From the NCBI GenBank assembly GCA_004552445.1, contig SFOJ01000002.1:21128-85127 (forward strand): 64,000 nt of DNA, given 5' to 3'. Every line of letters begins with the position of its first letter. Position 1 is the stretch's first letter. The translations under genes and the position numbers were made by a program. Positions 34,229 through 42,944 of this stretch are shown here, piece by piece. The notes under the pieces were generated by a model. The model saw nothing but the letters and a program-made list of their open reading frames with translations, was not told where the DNA came from and did no database searches. Source of the stretch: Mollicutes bacterium. Lineage in GTDB: Bacteria; Bacillota_I; Bacilli_A; RF39; UBA660.

Positions 34229-34853
34229 ATTTTATATATATTTCACAAGATATGTTATCATTTATAAGTGATTTAAATTCTTGACCTAACTTAGCATCTC
34301 CAACAATTAAGCCATAGTGAGTAGGAATAACTATCTTAGGGTTGATAGTATTCGTGTAACTTGCAGCTTCTTTATAATTCATAGTGTATGTTCCACCGAT
34401 AGGTATAAATAACACATCACATTTAACTTTTAACACATCATCATTAATATCAGTATCTCCCATAATATAATATTTGGTATTATCAATATTTATAATGTAT
34501 CCAACCCAATCATTATCTATAGGATGAAAACTTTTATTGACATTGTATGCTCTAACTGTATAAAACTTTATACCAAGAACTTCATAGCTATTATTAGGAC
34601 TAGCAATTATAATTTTATTACTATCAAAATATTTAATTAGCTCATCATAAGTATCTTTAGTACTAACAATAATAGTATTTTCATTTTTTATTTTCAAAAT
34701 ATCTTTAATAGAAAAATGATCATAATGATTATGTGTAATAAAGATAATATCAGCATCATTATATTTATCATCTATTTCATATGGATCTATATATATATTA
34801 ATATTACCTAATAATTTAATACTATTATGTTTAAATAAATTTATATTTGTCAT
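34227..34853 (-). CDS. metallo-beta-lactamase fold hydrolase (UPF0173-like)
   Basis: A 208-residue MBL-fold metal hydrolase. IFITHNHYDHFSI (about 38-50) is the H-x-H-x-D-H metal box; YYIMGDTDIN supplies the Asp, and VIPTHYGL the later His. The arrangement resembles UPF0173 or UlaG-type enzymes. Substrate unknown. The neighbour upstream on the same strand is an MraZ-like regulator; a 34-base gap with a terminator separates them. Confidence 0.85.
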   Translation of the reverse strand: MTNINLFKHNSIKLLGNINIYIDPYEIDDKYNDADIIFITHNHYDHFSIKDILKIKNENTIIVSTKDTYDELIKYFDSNKIIIASPNNSYEVLGIKFYTVRAYNVNKSFHPIDNDWVGYIINIDNTKYYIMGDTDINDDVLKVKCDVLFIPIGGTYTMNYKEAASYTNTINPKIVIPTHYGLIVGDAKLGQEFKSLINDNISCEIYIK

Positions 34854-34876
34854 ATCATCACCACTATAATTATAAC

Positions 34877-34898
34877 AAAAAAAACAGCTATTTAGCTG
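34877..34898 (-). terminator. terminator of the mraZ-like gene
   Basis: CAGCT (34885-34889), loop ATTT, AGCTG (34894-34898), followed on the minus strand by a run of eight T (34884 downward, after an A-C edge). Confidence 0.65.
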
Positions 34899-35319
34899 AT
34901 TTTAATTTTCTAACATAACTTTCATAAGTTTCTTTATCACTATATAATGTTAAGTTTGTGCCACAACCTTGCATAATTACACTATCAGTAAATCCATGAC
35001 TTCTAATTATTTGATCAGGAATGTTAATTCTTCTTTGTCTATCTACATTACTAGTAGCAAGATAAGAATAATATAACAATTGTAATCTATCATTTAAAGA
35101 CTGTAATTTTTCTAACTCATCAGGACTACATTTTTTATTTAATGAATCAATCATTTTTTTCATATTTAAAACAGCATATAATTTTAATGACTTAGGCCCA
35201 TTATCAATTATAGCAATCTTTTCTCCAACTTCAGCTCCAGTAAATTTAGGTAGTATAATTCTACCTTTGCTATCAACACTAGACTCTTTATATCCTAAAA
35301 TTATATCTTCTCCAAACAT
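34888..35319 (-). CDS. mraZ: MraZ-type transcriptional regulator
   Basis: A 143-residue protein with two AbrB/SpoVT-like half domains: YKESSVDSKGRIILP (about 10-24) and NVDRQRRINIPDQIIR (about 91-106). MraZ binds repeats in the promoter of the division and wall cluster. It normally heads mraZ-rsmH-ftsL-pbp; here none of those genes follows, so the gene is an orphan, and the assignment is by domain layout. AAGGGGG before the ATG. No GTGGG-type repeat was seen directly upstream. Confidence 0.78.
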   Translation of the reverse strand: MFGEDIILGYKESSVDSKGRIILPKFTGAEVGEKIAIIDNGPKSLKLYAVLNMKKMIDSLNKKCSPDELEKLQSLNDRLQLLYYSYLATSNVDRQRRINIPDQIIRSHGFTDSVIMQGCGTNLTLYSDKETYESYVRKLKSAK

Positions 35320-35404
35320 AAATCCCCCTTAAAAAACATCAAGATTATACCATAAAGAGAATGAAAAATCAATAATAAGCCATAATAATATTAGGAGATA
35401 TAAT

Positions 35405-36256
35405 ATGTATATAATATACGCTTTATTAGCTTCAGTATTTTCAGGATTAACATCAGTGTTTGCTAAAACAGGAATTAAAAATACTGATTCAATATTAGCA
35501 ACATTTCTAAGAACTATAGTAATCTCTATATTTATATTATTAATTGTTATATTTAAAGAAAATATAAATGATATATTTTTACTAGATAAAAAAACGTTAT
35601 TATTCTTAATATTATCAGGTATCTCAAATACTTTATTATGGATTTGTTATTTTAAAGCTTTAGATCTTGGAACAGTTAGTAAAGTAACACCAGTTGATAA
35701 AACTAGCATAGTATTAACATTAATATTATCATCTTTATTTTTAAATGAAAAAATTACAAATATAAAAATAATATCAATAGTATTAATATTATTAGGCACA
35801 TTTTTAACTATAAAAAAAGAATCAAAAGATTCAAAAGATAATAGGTGGATACTTTATGCAATCCTAACAGCAGTTTTCACGAGTACAACAACAATATTAA
35901 GTAAAATAGGTATAGAAAATACTAATACAACACTTATAACATTTTTAAGAACACTTGTAGTCCTAATAATACTAACAACAATTACTTTATTTAAAAAGAA
36001 ATATAAATATATAAAAGATATAAAAAAAAGAAGTTGGCTATTTATTATATTGTCTGGGCTGTCGACATCATTATCTTGGATTTTTTATTTCAAAGCTTTA
36101 GCATTAGGAGAAGCAAGCATAGTATTTCCAATTGAGAAGTTAAGTTTAGTAGTATCGATATTAATATCAATAATTTTCTTAAAAGAAAAAGTTAGTAAAA
36201 AACAAATTACAGGAATTATTATTATAATTATTGGAACTTCACTATTATTTTTCTAA
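35405..36256 (+). CDS. EamA/DMT-family transporter
   Basis: A 283-residue inner membrane transporter with ten hydrophobic segments in two EamA repeats (SVFSGLTSVFAKTGI, and repeated as AVFTSTTTILSKIGI). SNTLLWICYFKALDLG and STSLSWIFYFKALALG show the internal duplication. The substrate is not defined; DMT members export metabolites. AGGAG starts it. It stands as a single gene. Confidence 0.86.
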   Translation: MYIIYALLASVFSGLTSVFAKTGIKNTDSILATFLRTIVISIFILLIVIFKENINDIFLLDKKTLLFLILSGISNTLLWICYFKALDLGTVSKVTPVDKTSIVLTLILSSLFLNEKITNIKIISIVLILLGTFLTIKKESKDSKDNRWILYAILTAVFTSTTTILSKIGIENTNTTLITFLRTLVVLIILTTITLFKKKYKYIKDIKKRSWLFIILSGLSTSLSWIFYFKALALGEASIVFPIEKLSLVVSILISIIFLKEKVSKKQITGIIIIIIGTSLLFF

Positions 36257-36282
36257 AAAAACTTTTAGGTTGACAAATATTT

Positions 36283-36291
36283 TGCTATAAT
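36283..36291 (+). promoter_or_regulatory. extended -10 promoter of mscL
   Basis: TGCTATAAT, an extended -10 (TGnTATAAT), 19 bases before the mscL ATG. A TTGACA at 36270-36275 is too close (10 bases) to serve as its -35. Confidence 0.6.
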
Positions 36292-36309
36292 AATTTCGGA
36301 AGTGGTAGT

Positions 36310-36753
36310 ATGAAAGATAAAATTAATAATTCTAAAGAAAATATCAAAGCTTTAGAAAAAAAATCAAAAGGACTTTTTGAAGAATTTAAAACTTTTATTA
36401 AAAGAGGAAATGTAATTGACCTAGCTGTTGGTGTTGTAATCGGTGGCGCTTTTAGTACTATTGTATCATCACTAGTAAATGATATAATAATGCCATTAGT
36501 AGGTATTATTATTGGAGGATATGACTTTACAGGTTTATCATTAAAAGTAAAAGATGCATCTATTAACTATGGTTCATTTATTCAAAATATTATTAATTTC
36601 TTAATTATAGCATTCTGTATATTTATATTAGTAAAAGTAATAAATAAATTCTTACATAAAGCAAAAGAAGAAGAAAAGAAAGAAGAACCAAAAAAATCAG
36701 AAGAAGTAATTCTTCTAGAAGAAATAAGAGATTTATTAAAAAATAAAAAATAA
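36310..36753 (+). CDS. mscL: large-conductance mechanosensitive channel MscL
   Basis: A 147-residue channel opened by membrane tension, releasing solutes in osmotic downshock. EFKTFIKRGNVIDLAVGVVIGGAF is the conserved first helix (split: EFKTFIKRGNVIDLAVGV then VIGGAF); TM2 INFLIIAFCIFILVKVI follows, and a Lys/Glu-rich tail ends the protein with EEIRDLLKNKK. The N-terminus is about 20 residues longer than typical MscL. Its own extended -10 promoter and a terminator make it a single unit. Confidence 0.94.
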   Translation: MKDKINNSKENIKALEKKSKGLFEEFKTFIKRGNVIDLAVGVVIGGAFSTIVSSLVNDIIMPLVGIIIGGYDFTGLSLKVKDASINYGSFIQNIINFLIIAFCIFILVKVINKFLHKAKEEEKKEEPKKSEEVILLEEIRDLLKNKK

Positions 36754-36759
36754 TCTGTT

Positions 36760-36783
36760 AACCTCTATAAAAAGAGGTTTTTA
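36760..36783 (+). terminator. intrinsic terminator after mscL
   Basis: AACCTCT (36760-36766) and AGAGGTT (36773-36779) followed by T. Clear stem with loop ATAAAA. Confidence 0.85.
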
Positions 36784-36827
36784 TTTTGAAAACTATGATA
36801 TAATTTTAGTATAAAGTGGGTGAAAAT

Positions 36828-37136
36828 ATGGGATTAAGATTTAGAAAAAGTTTAAACTTAGGAAAAGGTTTTAAATTAAATTTAAGTAAATCTGGAATAG
36901 GTTATAGTTTTGGATTTAAAGGTTTTAGAATTGGAAAAACTGCTAAAGGCAAAAATAGAAAAACAATAAGTTTACCAGGGACAGGACTTTCTTATCAAAC
37001 AGAAACCAAAGAGGATAGTAGTATTGTAAAGGATATTGTAAAAAAGACAACAAGAGATGACAAGAGTATTAAAGATAAAACTTTTGATGAAATAGTAGAA
37101 GACGTCGCAGAATCTTTTACAAACAATATAAAGTAG
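36828..37136 (+). CDS. DUF4236 domain protein
   Basis: A 102-residue protein with the DUF4236 signature GLRFRKSLNLGKGFKLNLS and the short IGKTAKGKNRKTISLPGTGL region. DUF4236 occurs in many Gram-positive genomes and phages; its function is unknown. The ATG at 36828 starts MGLRF, the usual N-terminus; an in-frame GTG 12 bases upstream is likely the ribosome site. Followed within eight bases by a membrane protein gene and then a DUF1653 gene. Confidence 0.8.
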   Translation: MGLRFRKSLNLGKGFKLNLSKSGIGYSFGFKGFRIGKTAKGKNRKTISLPGTGLSYQTETKEDSSIVKDIVKKTTRDDKSIKDKTFDEIVEDVAESFTNNIK

Positions 37137-37144
37137 GTGAAACT

Positions 37145-37648
37145 ATGAATTATAAGAAATTAACTACTTATGTAATAATTATAAATATATTAATGAATCT
37201 AATATTTTTCGTAGATAATACCTTTTTAACTGATTCAGTTGGATATTATATTTATTTTTTAATACTTTTAGTATCATTTATATTTTATTACGTAAAAAAA
37301 TATGATAAAAAATATGATAAAAAGGTAGTATTTAAAGATATATTAATTACAATTATATGGGGACTTTTATCAGGAATACTTGGATTTATATTTACAAAAT
37401 TAAGTGTAAACATAAGGCCTTGTAGTAATATAGGTTTTGGATGTTTTCTTTACAAAATCGAATACATGATTTTAGCTATAATAAATATATTATATGGATT
37501 TATGATATTAGTAATAAATGGAATAAATCTTTTATTGAAGAAAGCTAAACTAAGTGATAAGAAAAACATAATAATTTCAATTCCAGCAGGAATAATAATT
37601 TATTTATTAATACTATTTATAATACAAAAAATATTAGAGGTAATTTAA
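37145..37648 (+). CDS. small integral membrane protein of unknown function
   Basis: A 167-residue protein with four to five hydrophobic segments (YVIIINILMNLIFFVDN, YFLILLVSFIFYYVKK, ITIIWGLLSGILGFIF, ILAIINILYGFMILVIN, IISIPAGIIIYLLI). Between them lie Lys-rich loops. No family signature is recognised. AGGTG precedes the ATG. It lies between DUF4236 and DUF1653 genes in the same direction. Confidence 0.6.
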   Translation: MNYKKLTTYVIIINILMNLIFFVDNTFLTDSVGYYIYFLILLVSFIFYYVKKYDKKYDKKVVFKDILITIIWGLLSGILGFIFTKLSVNIRPCSNIGFGCFLYKIEYMILAIINILYGFMILVINGINLLLKKAKLSDKKNIIISIPAGIIIYLLILFIIQKILEVI

Positions 37649-37657
37649 GAGGATAAT

Positions 37658-37936
37658 ATGAGAGAAATTAAAATAGGCAAAAAATATAGACATTTTAAAA
37701 ATAAAATGTATGAAGTAATAGCTATAGCATTAGATTCAGAAACTAATAATGATGATGATCCTAAAAAGATTGTAATATACAAAGCATTATATGGAGATAA
37801 TTTAGTATGGGCAAGACCTTATGATATGTTTAACAGTGAAGTTGATCATAAAAAATATCCAGATATAAAACAAAAATATAGATTTGAAGAAGTAGAAGAA
37901 GAAAAAGATACAAAAGATTTAGAAAAAACTAAATGA
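37658..37936 (+). CDS. DUF1653 family protein
   Basis: A 92-residue protein with GKKYRHFKNKMYEVIAIALD, then VIYKALYGDNLVWARPYDMF, both marks of DUF1653 (a small beta-barrel, unknown role, widespread). AGGA stands before the ATG. The stop is TGA, one of the cases that shows TGA is a stop here. An acidic tail replaces the usual short end. Confidence 0.85.
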   Translation: MREIKIGKKYRHFKNKMYEVIAIALDSETNNDDDPKKIVIYKALYGDNLVWARPYDMFNSEVDHKKYPDIKQKYRFEEVEEEKDTKDLEKTK

Positions 37937-37941
37937 AATAA

Positions 37942-38112
37942 GTGATTTCGTATATAAAAGTAAAAACATTTCGGATAATCGGAATTTATGAAAATAAATT
38001 ATATATTCAAACCTCAAAAGCAAAAGATTTCTCAAAACAAATATCTAAGAATCATAACATTGAAATATGTGCATATGATAATAAAGATGAACCAAGGGTT
38101 ATTAAATTTTAA
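37942..38112 (+). pseudogene. remnant of a pyridoxamine-phosphate-oxidase-like protein
   Basis: An open frame of 56 codons (from GTG 37942, with no ribosome site) ends at TAA 38110-38112. It encodes IYENKLYIQTSKAKDFSKQI and SKNHNIEICAYDNK, the middle and later part of small PNPOx-like flavin proteins (K-L-Y-x-Q-T-x-x-x-K, then I-E-I-C-A). The N-terminal third and the C-terminal half of a normal 130-residue protein are missing, so it looks like a decayed gene. Other reading frames in this stretch contain stops. Confidence 0.6.
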
Positions 38113-38120
38113 GGAGAAAC

Positions 38121-39875
38121 ATGAATAGAATATTAAAAATAATTCTACATATAGTGACATTAATTTCAATATCTATATTTATACATTTTATTTATCATAA
38201 AGATATTAAAATATCAAATGATGCATTAATAGGAAATAACCTATATAAATTTAAAGTAACTAAAGATTATGAGCAAATCTTAGCAATTAAAGAAGAAAAT
38301 AAATATTTATACACTTTAATTTCAGTAATAAATGATAAAGATTTAGAAGAAAACGAATATATTTTAAAAAGGATAAATTTAGAAACATCTAAAACTGAAA
38401 AAGAAGTATCTTTTAAAACATCAGTTATACAAGAACCTATAATAACACTAAACGATAAATATATAAAAATAATATCAGGAGTAAACTTAAATGTACATAA
38501 ATTTGATAAAGATTTTAATTTAAAAAATAAATTAGTAAAAAATAAAGAGGAATACAATTTATATGGAGAATATAATGATAAAGTATTAACAACAAAAGAT
38601 AATAATATTTACTTAGACGATAAACTGTATGATTCCGTATTAAAATCGTGTGATACAGCATATAACATTTTATATAAAGATGATACATATCTTTATTTTA
38701 ATAATTATAATTTAAATATTAGTTGTCTATATAATGTAGATAATAAAAAAATAGATTATTTAGATAACTCAAATGTTGAACCATTTTTTGATGGATATTT
38801 ATCATATAATTACGGAGATAATAAAATAACAATAAAAAAAGATACTGAAGAAAAATACTATTTGAATTCAAAAGATGAAACTGCTTTTATAACTATAACA
38901 AAAGATGGTAATACACTTGGAACATTTAACGATAATACAAGAGAATTTAAAGCATATGATTTAGTTAAAAAAAAAATAATTAACAAAATTAAAGTTAATT
39001 TTGAAGATGAATATTATGTTCCAATAATGTCAATAAGTAATTACATGTACATAGTAGGGACAAATGGAGAAAACTATGACCTTTATATTTGGGATTATAA
39101 AAAAGAAAACATAAATGAAAATATGATTAGCTATAGTAACACTAAAAATAAAATTGATAGTTATGAATTAGTTACCAAAATAAAAGATGATTTTAATGTA
39201 AATATGTATATCTATGATAAAGGTGTTAGATATTTTAATGACTTTTATGCTCTTCCAACTTATGATGATGAATTAACATACGATAGATTATATAAAACAT
39301 ATGATATATTAAAAAATTTTAATAAAGAATTCTTTGATAAATTTAAAACAAATAAAAATAACGGACTTGAAATATATATAACAGGATCATTAGGGCCTAG
39401 TGATACAAAAACTCAAATATCAAATCCAATAGGTTATTCATTAATGATGGATGATAATTACATAATAGCAATAGATGTAAATGGTGATGAATATGAAAAA
39501 ACTATATGTCACGAACTAATGCATAGTATAGAAAATAATATGTATGAATTATATTATAATAACAAGATAAAAAGTGAACCATTTAAAAAGTGGAACTCAT
39601 TTAATCCAAAAAATTATAAATATGATGATTCATATGTAAAAGAAGAAAATGATAAATATACAATCGCAAGTAATAAAGATATTTATTTTATAGATGCATA
39701 TTCACACACATATGCTAATGAAGATAGAGCAAGAATATTTGAGTCATTTTGTTCAACAGAAGACATATTTAGTAAATACCCAAATTTAAAGAAAAAGGCA
39801 TTTTATTTAAAGGATGAAATAACTAGAGTATATCCAAGTATAAAAGACTCAAAATTATTTAATATCCTTAACTAA
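38121..39875 (+). CDS. membrane-anchored zinc metallopeptidase (HExxH) with large N-terminal region
   Basis: A 584-residue protein. Residues 7-24 form one membrane anchor or signal. The next 380 residues are repetitive beta text (GNNLYKFKVTKDYEQ, YSNTKNKIDSYELV) of unknown fold, perhaps a propeller. Near residues 463-467 is CHELMHSIENN, with the metal box H-E-x-x-H, then YFIDAYSHTYANEDRARIFE further on, which may give the third ligand. That fits an extracytoplasmic zinc peptidase; substrate unknown. AAGGAG precedes the ATG. Stands alone after a PNPOx remnant. Confidence 0.7.
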   Translation: MNRILKIILHIVTLISISIFIHFIYHKDIKISNDALIGNNLYKFKVTKDYEQILAIKEENKYLYTLISVINDKDLEENEYILKRINLETSKTEKEVSFKTSVIQEPIITLNDKYIKIISGVNLNVHKFDKDFNLKNKLVKNKEEYNLYGEYNDKVLTTKDNNIYLDDKLYDSVLKSCDTAYNILYKDDTYLYFNNYNLNISCLYNVDNKKIDYLDNSNVEPFFDGYLSYNYGDNKITIKKDTEEKYYLNSKDETAFITITKDGNTLGTFNDNTREFKAYDLVKKKIINKIKVNFEDEYYVPIMSISNYMYIVGTNGENYDLYIWDYKKENINENMISYSNTKNKIDSYELVTKIKDDFNVNMYIYDKGVRYFNDFYALPTYDDELTYDRLYKTYDILKNFNKEFFDKFKTNKNNGLEIYITGSLGPSDTKTQISNPIGYSLMMDDNYIIAIDVNGDEYEKTICHELMHSIENNMYELYYNNKIKSEPFKKWNSFNPKNYKYDDSYVKEENDKYTIASNKDIYFIDAYSHTYANEDRARIFESFCSTEDIFSKYPNLKKKAFYLKDEITRVYPSIKDSKLFNILN

Positions 39876-39877
39876 TC

Positions 39878-39905
39878 TTGACAAATTTTAATAAAAGTTT
39901 ATAAT
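39878..39905 (+). promoter_or_regulatory. sigma-A promoter
   Basis: TTGACA (39878-39883), 16-base spacer, TATAAT (39900-39905), followed by GGGGGA and the ATG at 39926. Confidence 0.8.
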
Positions 39906-39925
39906 ACTTCCACACGGGGGATATT

Positions 39926-40390
39926 ATGATATTATCAATGATAGACAGGTATGTACAATTATGTGTTAAGAGATTAAAATTAGAACAAATTCTAAAAAAA
40001 TTAGAAGAAAGACATAATAATGATCTTTCAAATGAAATAAAAACAGAATTATATAGATTAAATAAATCAATAAACTTTATACACGAATGTATTATGAAAA
40101 GACTTAGTACATCAACACAAACAGCACTTTCTGATTTAAATAAATTATTAGAATATAAATCAAAAAAATTAAAAAAAGAAATATCAACATCAGAGAAAAC
40201 AATAAAAATGATAAAAGATAACGCTAAAATAGCTGTTGCTAATAAAGATAAAAATGCTGTTAAAAGATACAAGGAATTACTTGAAGAAAGTGAATCACGA
40301 AGAAAAGAACAATTAGAAGAACTTAATTGTTATGATTGTGTAGCAATCATTTGTAGTAAAGTACAATATTTGTCATTAAAGACTAATTAA
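39926..40390 (+). CDS. coiled-coil hypothetical protein
   Basis: A 154-residue, Lys/Glu-rich helical protein with no signal or membrane segment (LEQILKKLEERHNNDLSNEI, and later EKTIKMIKDNAKIAVANKD). Heptad-like spacing suggests coiled coils. A near-perfect promoter upstream and a strong terminator downstream show that it is a transcribed single gene. No family is recognised. Confidence 0.65.
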   Translation: MILSMIDRYVQLCVKRLKLEQILKKLEERHNNDLSNEIKTELYRLNKSINFIHECIMKRLSTSTQTALSDLNKLLEYKSKKLKKEISTSEKTIKMIKDNAKIAVANKDKNAVKRYKELLEESESRRKEQLEELNCYDCVAIICSKVQYLSLKTN

Positions 40391-40404
40391 AATTAGTCTT
40401 TTTT
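40379..40404 (+). terminator. intrinsic terminator
   Basis: AAGACTAATT (40379-40388) pairs with AATTAGTCTT (40391-40400), followed by T. It overlaps the stop codon of the coiled-coil gene. Confidence 0.85.
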
Positions 40405-40456
40405 AAATTAAATAAAAGGTAAAAAACAAAAAAATATAAAAAAATACTATTTATAG

Positions 40457-40485
40457 TTGACATGTAGAAATTCTTCTAGTATAAT
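40457..40485 (+). promoter_or_regulatory. promoter of tRNA-Gly
   Basis: Perfect TTGACA (40457-40462), 17-base spacer, perfect TATAAT (40480-40485). Confidence 0.92.
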
Positions 40486-40525
40486 GAATTATGCAATTCA
40501 AGAAAGCAGATACTTTCTAAAAAAT

Positions 40526-40599
40526 GCAGGTGTAGTTTAATGGTAGAACTTCAGCCTTCCAAGCTGCTAACGTGGGTTCGATTCCCATCACCTGCTCCA
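40526..40599 (+). tRNA. tRNA-Gly (anticodon TCC)
   Basis: 74-nt cloverleaf: acceptor GCAGGTG/CACCTGC, anticodon loop CTTCCAA (TCC), T-arm GTGGG-TTCGATT-CCCAT, encoded CCA at 40597-40599. The gene marks the left side of the accessory island. Confidence 0.95.
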
Positions 40600-40610
40600 T
40601 AAGGTAAAAT

Positions 40611-40628
40611 CGTCGCACCAATGTGACG
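40611..40628 (+). other. small hairpin after tRNA-Gly
   Basis: CGTCGCA, loop CCAA, TGTGACG: a 7-bp stem with one G-T pair between the tRNA and its terminator. It may be part of the island's left junction or just tRNA trailer. Confidence 0.4.
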
Positions 40629-40638
40629 TTAATGATTA

Positions 40639-40666
40639 AATCAATCTGAAAAGATTGATTTTTTTT
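40639..40666 (+). terminator. terminator after tRNA-Gly
   Basis: AATCAATCT, loop GAAA, AGATTGATT then at least six T (40639-40666). Confidence 0.88.
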
Positions 40667-40698
40667 GTACGTTATTGCAAAGAAAGGTGTGATGTGAT

Positions 40699-40971
40699 AT
40701 GATTAAAATAATTAAAAAGAAAATCAATATGAGTGATGAACTCAAAACCAAAATTAATTGGTCTTGCAAATTTAATAACAGACCCTACCAGATTATTGAG
40801 GGTCACCTAAGAATTGTGGAACATACAAATCTAGCGTATGTAGAGCCACACAAAGTAATTATTGGAGATACACTATATTTATTCTTCAATGAACAAAAAT
40901 ATTTTTATATTGGGAATTTAAAGAAGAAAATCCCTATTGCTGATTTATCAGACTACATAGCAAGGCATTAA
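40699..40971 (+). CDS. small conserved protein of the mobile element
   Basis: A 90-residue protein (MSDELKTKINWSCKFNNRP, then VEPHKVIIGDTLYLFFNEQK). I do not recognise the family. The position just upstream of a large serine recombinase suggests an element-borne accessory or excision factor; this is inference. AAAGGTG precedes the ATG. A terminator-like hairpin separates it from the recombinase. Confidence 0.55.
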   Translation: MIKIIKKKINMSDELKTKINWSCKFNNRPYQIIEGHLRIVEHTNLAYVEPHKVIIGDTLYLFFNEQKYFYIGNLKKKIPIADLSDYIARH

Positions 40972-41040
40972 TTAATTGAGAGTTTATATACTCCCATAAT
41001 ATTGGTTTATTTTGTCGTGTAAATAATCAATATAAAGTAT

Positions 41041-41070
41041 AAGGTGTCTTGTTATGTGACACCTTTTTTG
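41041..41070 (+). terminator. terminator-like hairpin ahead of the recombinase
   Basis: AAGGTGTC (41041-41048) and GACACCTT (41058-41065), loop of nine, followed by six T. It lies 38 bases before the recombinase start and could end the small gene's transcript or limit recombinase expression. Confidence 0.65.
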
Positions 41071-41103
41071 GTGCCTTTCATTAAAAGAAAAGGAGGAAAA
41101 ATT

Positions 41104-42942
41104 ATGAATAATGAAAGGAAGATTGCAGCAGTTTATATTCGTGTTTCGACAGAGGATCAGGCACGAGAAGGATTTTCTTTAGGAGAACAAAAAGAAAAGT
41201 TATTACAACTCTGTGCATTTAAAGAGTATGAAGTATTTAAGGTTTATGAAGATGCAGGGATATCTGCAAAAGATATGGAACATAGACCGGCATTTCAAGA
41301 AATGCTACAAGATATGAGAGACGGAAAAATTAATTATATTGTAGCCTATAAACTAGATAGAGTTACTCGTTCAGTTCGTGATTTAGAAGAACTTATATTA
41401 GAGTTAGAAAAATATAATTGCTATCTTGTTTGTGATAGAGATGATGTTAATACTTCTACTGCTAATGGAAGATTTTTTGTGAGAATGCTAACTGTATTAT
41501 CACAGTTAGAAATTGAAATTGTATCGGAAAGAACTAAATTTGGACTTAATGGAGCAATTAAGTCCAGCCATTTACCAGGTCCTGCTCCGCTAGGATATAA
41601 GAAAGATGGTAATAAAAAAACTATTGTAGATGAAACAACTAAACCTGTTATTGAAAGAATATTTAAAATGTATTTAGAAGGTAAAAGTTTTCAGCAAATA
41701 TCAAACATCTTTAATGAAGAAAAATTATTAAATCCAAAGAAATGGAAAGACACGACTATTCAAAAGATAATTGATAACAAAATCTATATGGGTGATTATG
41801 AGCAATACAAAAGAATTGCTAAAAAAGAAAACAAAGAGCCTGTTATTTATATGAATGTAGTTGAACCAATAATATCACGTGCTATGTGGGAAGAATGTCA
41901 AAGACAAAAAGAAGTTAATCAAAGAACTTACACAAGAGATAGAGTTTATTTATTCTTTCAAAAGATTAAATGCCCTACTTGTGGAAGAATAATGAAATGT
42001 AAAGGTTCTGGTGGTAAGAAGAAAAAGTATATGTATTATAACTGTGAGAAATGCCATTTAAATTATCGTGAAGATAAAATTGAAGAATGTTTAATGCAAT
42101 TTATTTATGATTTAGTTGAGTATGATATGGCAGTTAAAAAGTATTTTTTACCTATTTTAGCAGACCATAAACCAACAAAAACTGATGATATAGATAATGA
42201 GATTAGAGGGTTAGAAAAACAAAAAGAACGTATTAAAAAAGCATATATGAGTGGTATTGTTGAGATGGAAGATTTTTCAGAAGATTATAAACTAATCGAA
42301 GAAAAATTAGAAATTTTAGAGCAAAAGAAATCAGAACTTTTAAATCTAAATAATATAACTTTTACACCACAGCAGTTAATGGCAGATAGAGATATTGAAC
42401 GAGAAACTATGATAAGATTAGACACTTTAAATGATGTTGTTAAAACAAATTGGGAAAGCAAAAATAAAGATGAAAAACAAGAATTTATATCTAAATTTAT
42501 TTAATCGGTTATTCTAATAAAAGACAAAAATAATGAACTTCATATAGAGAAAATCAATTTTAGAAAGAGTTATATAAATAATTTAATGAAGTTTTTAGAT
42601 AAAGGAATATTAGATGTATTAGTACCGGTTGAGATAAATGGTAAAGAAGAATTTATTATTGGTAGTCCTAATATTTCTAATGAACAAGTACAAGAATATT
42701 TAGATAGATTAAATGAATTTTATGAAACAAAAATGTATCAACTTTATGAAAAAATTGATGAAAATACAGGTAATATTATTGGTGAATTCACACCTAAAAA
42801 AGATGAAAAAATTATAAGAATATTACCTATAACACCTACTGAAATTAAAACAAAATCAATCATAAATAAAGAAGATATTGAAACAAAATATGGTATTGTT
42901 ACTTATAATCCTAACAAACCAAATAAGAAAGGAAATGATTAA
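41104..42942 (+). pseudogene. large serine recombinase interrupted by an internal stop
   Basis: Resolvase-type catalytic domain (VYIRVSTEDQAREG, Ser about 13), recombinase domain, a zinc-binding region CPTCGRIM...CEKCHLNY and a coiled-coil region. The TAA at 42502-42504 (codon 467) breaks the frame in a conserved stretch (EFISKFI, stop, SVILIKDKNNELHIEKI), and the same frame continues open to 42942 with INFRKSYINNLMKFLDKGIL and a further 120 residues. Without the stop the protein would have 612 residues. AAGGAGG precedes ATG 41104. A 466-residue truncated product is possible; readthrough is the alternative. Confidence 0.85.
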
Positions 42943-42944
42943 AA

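Noticed and set aside
36270..36291. TTGACA plus TATAAT before mscL as a normal promoter
   Set aside because: The spacer is only 10 bases. The extended -10 TGCTATAAT explains the promoter better.
42586..42942. Separate small gene after the recombinase
   Set aside because: It is in the same frame as the recombinase and reads on as its C-terminus; the ATG at 42586 has no ribosome site.
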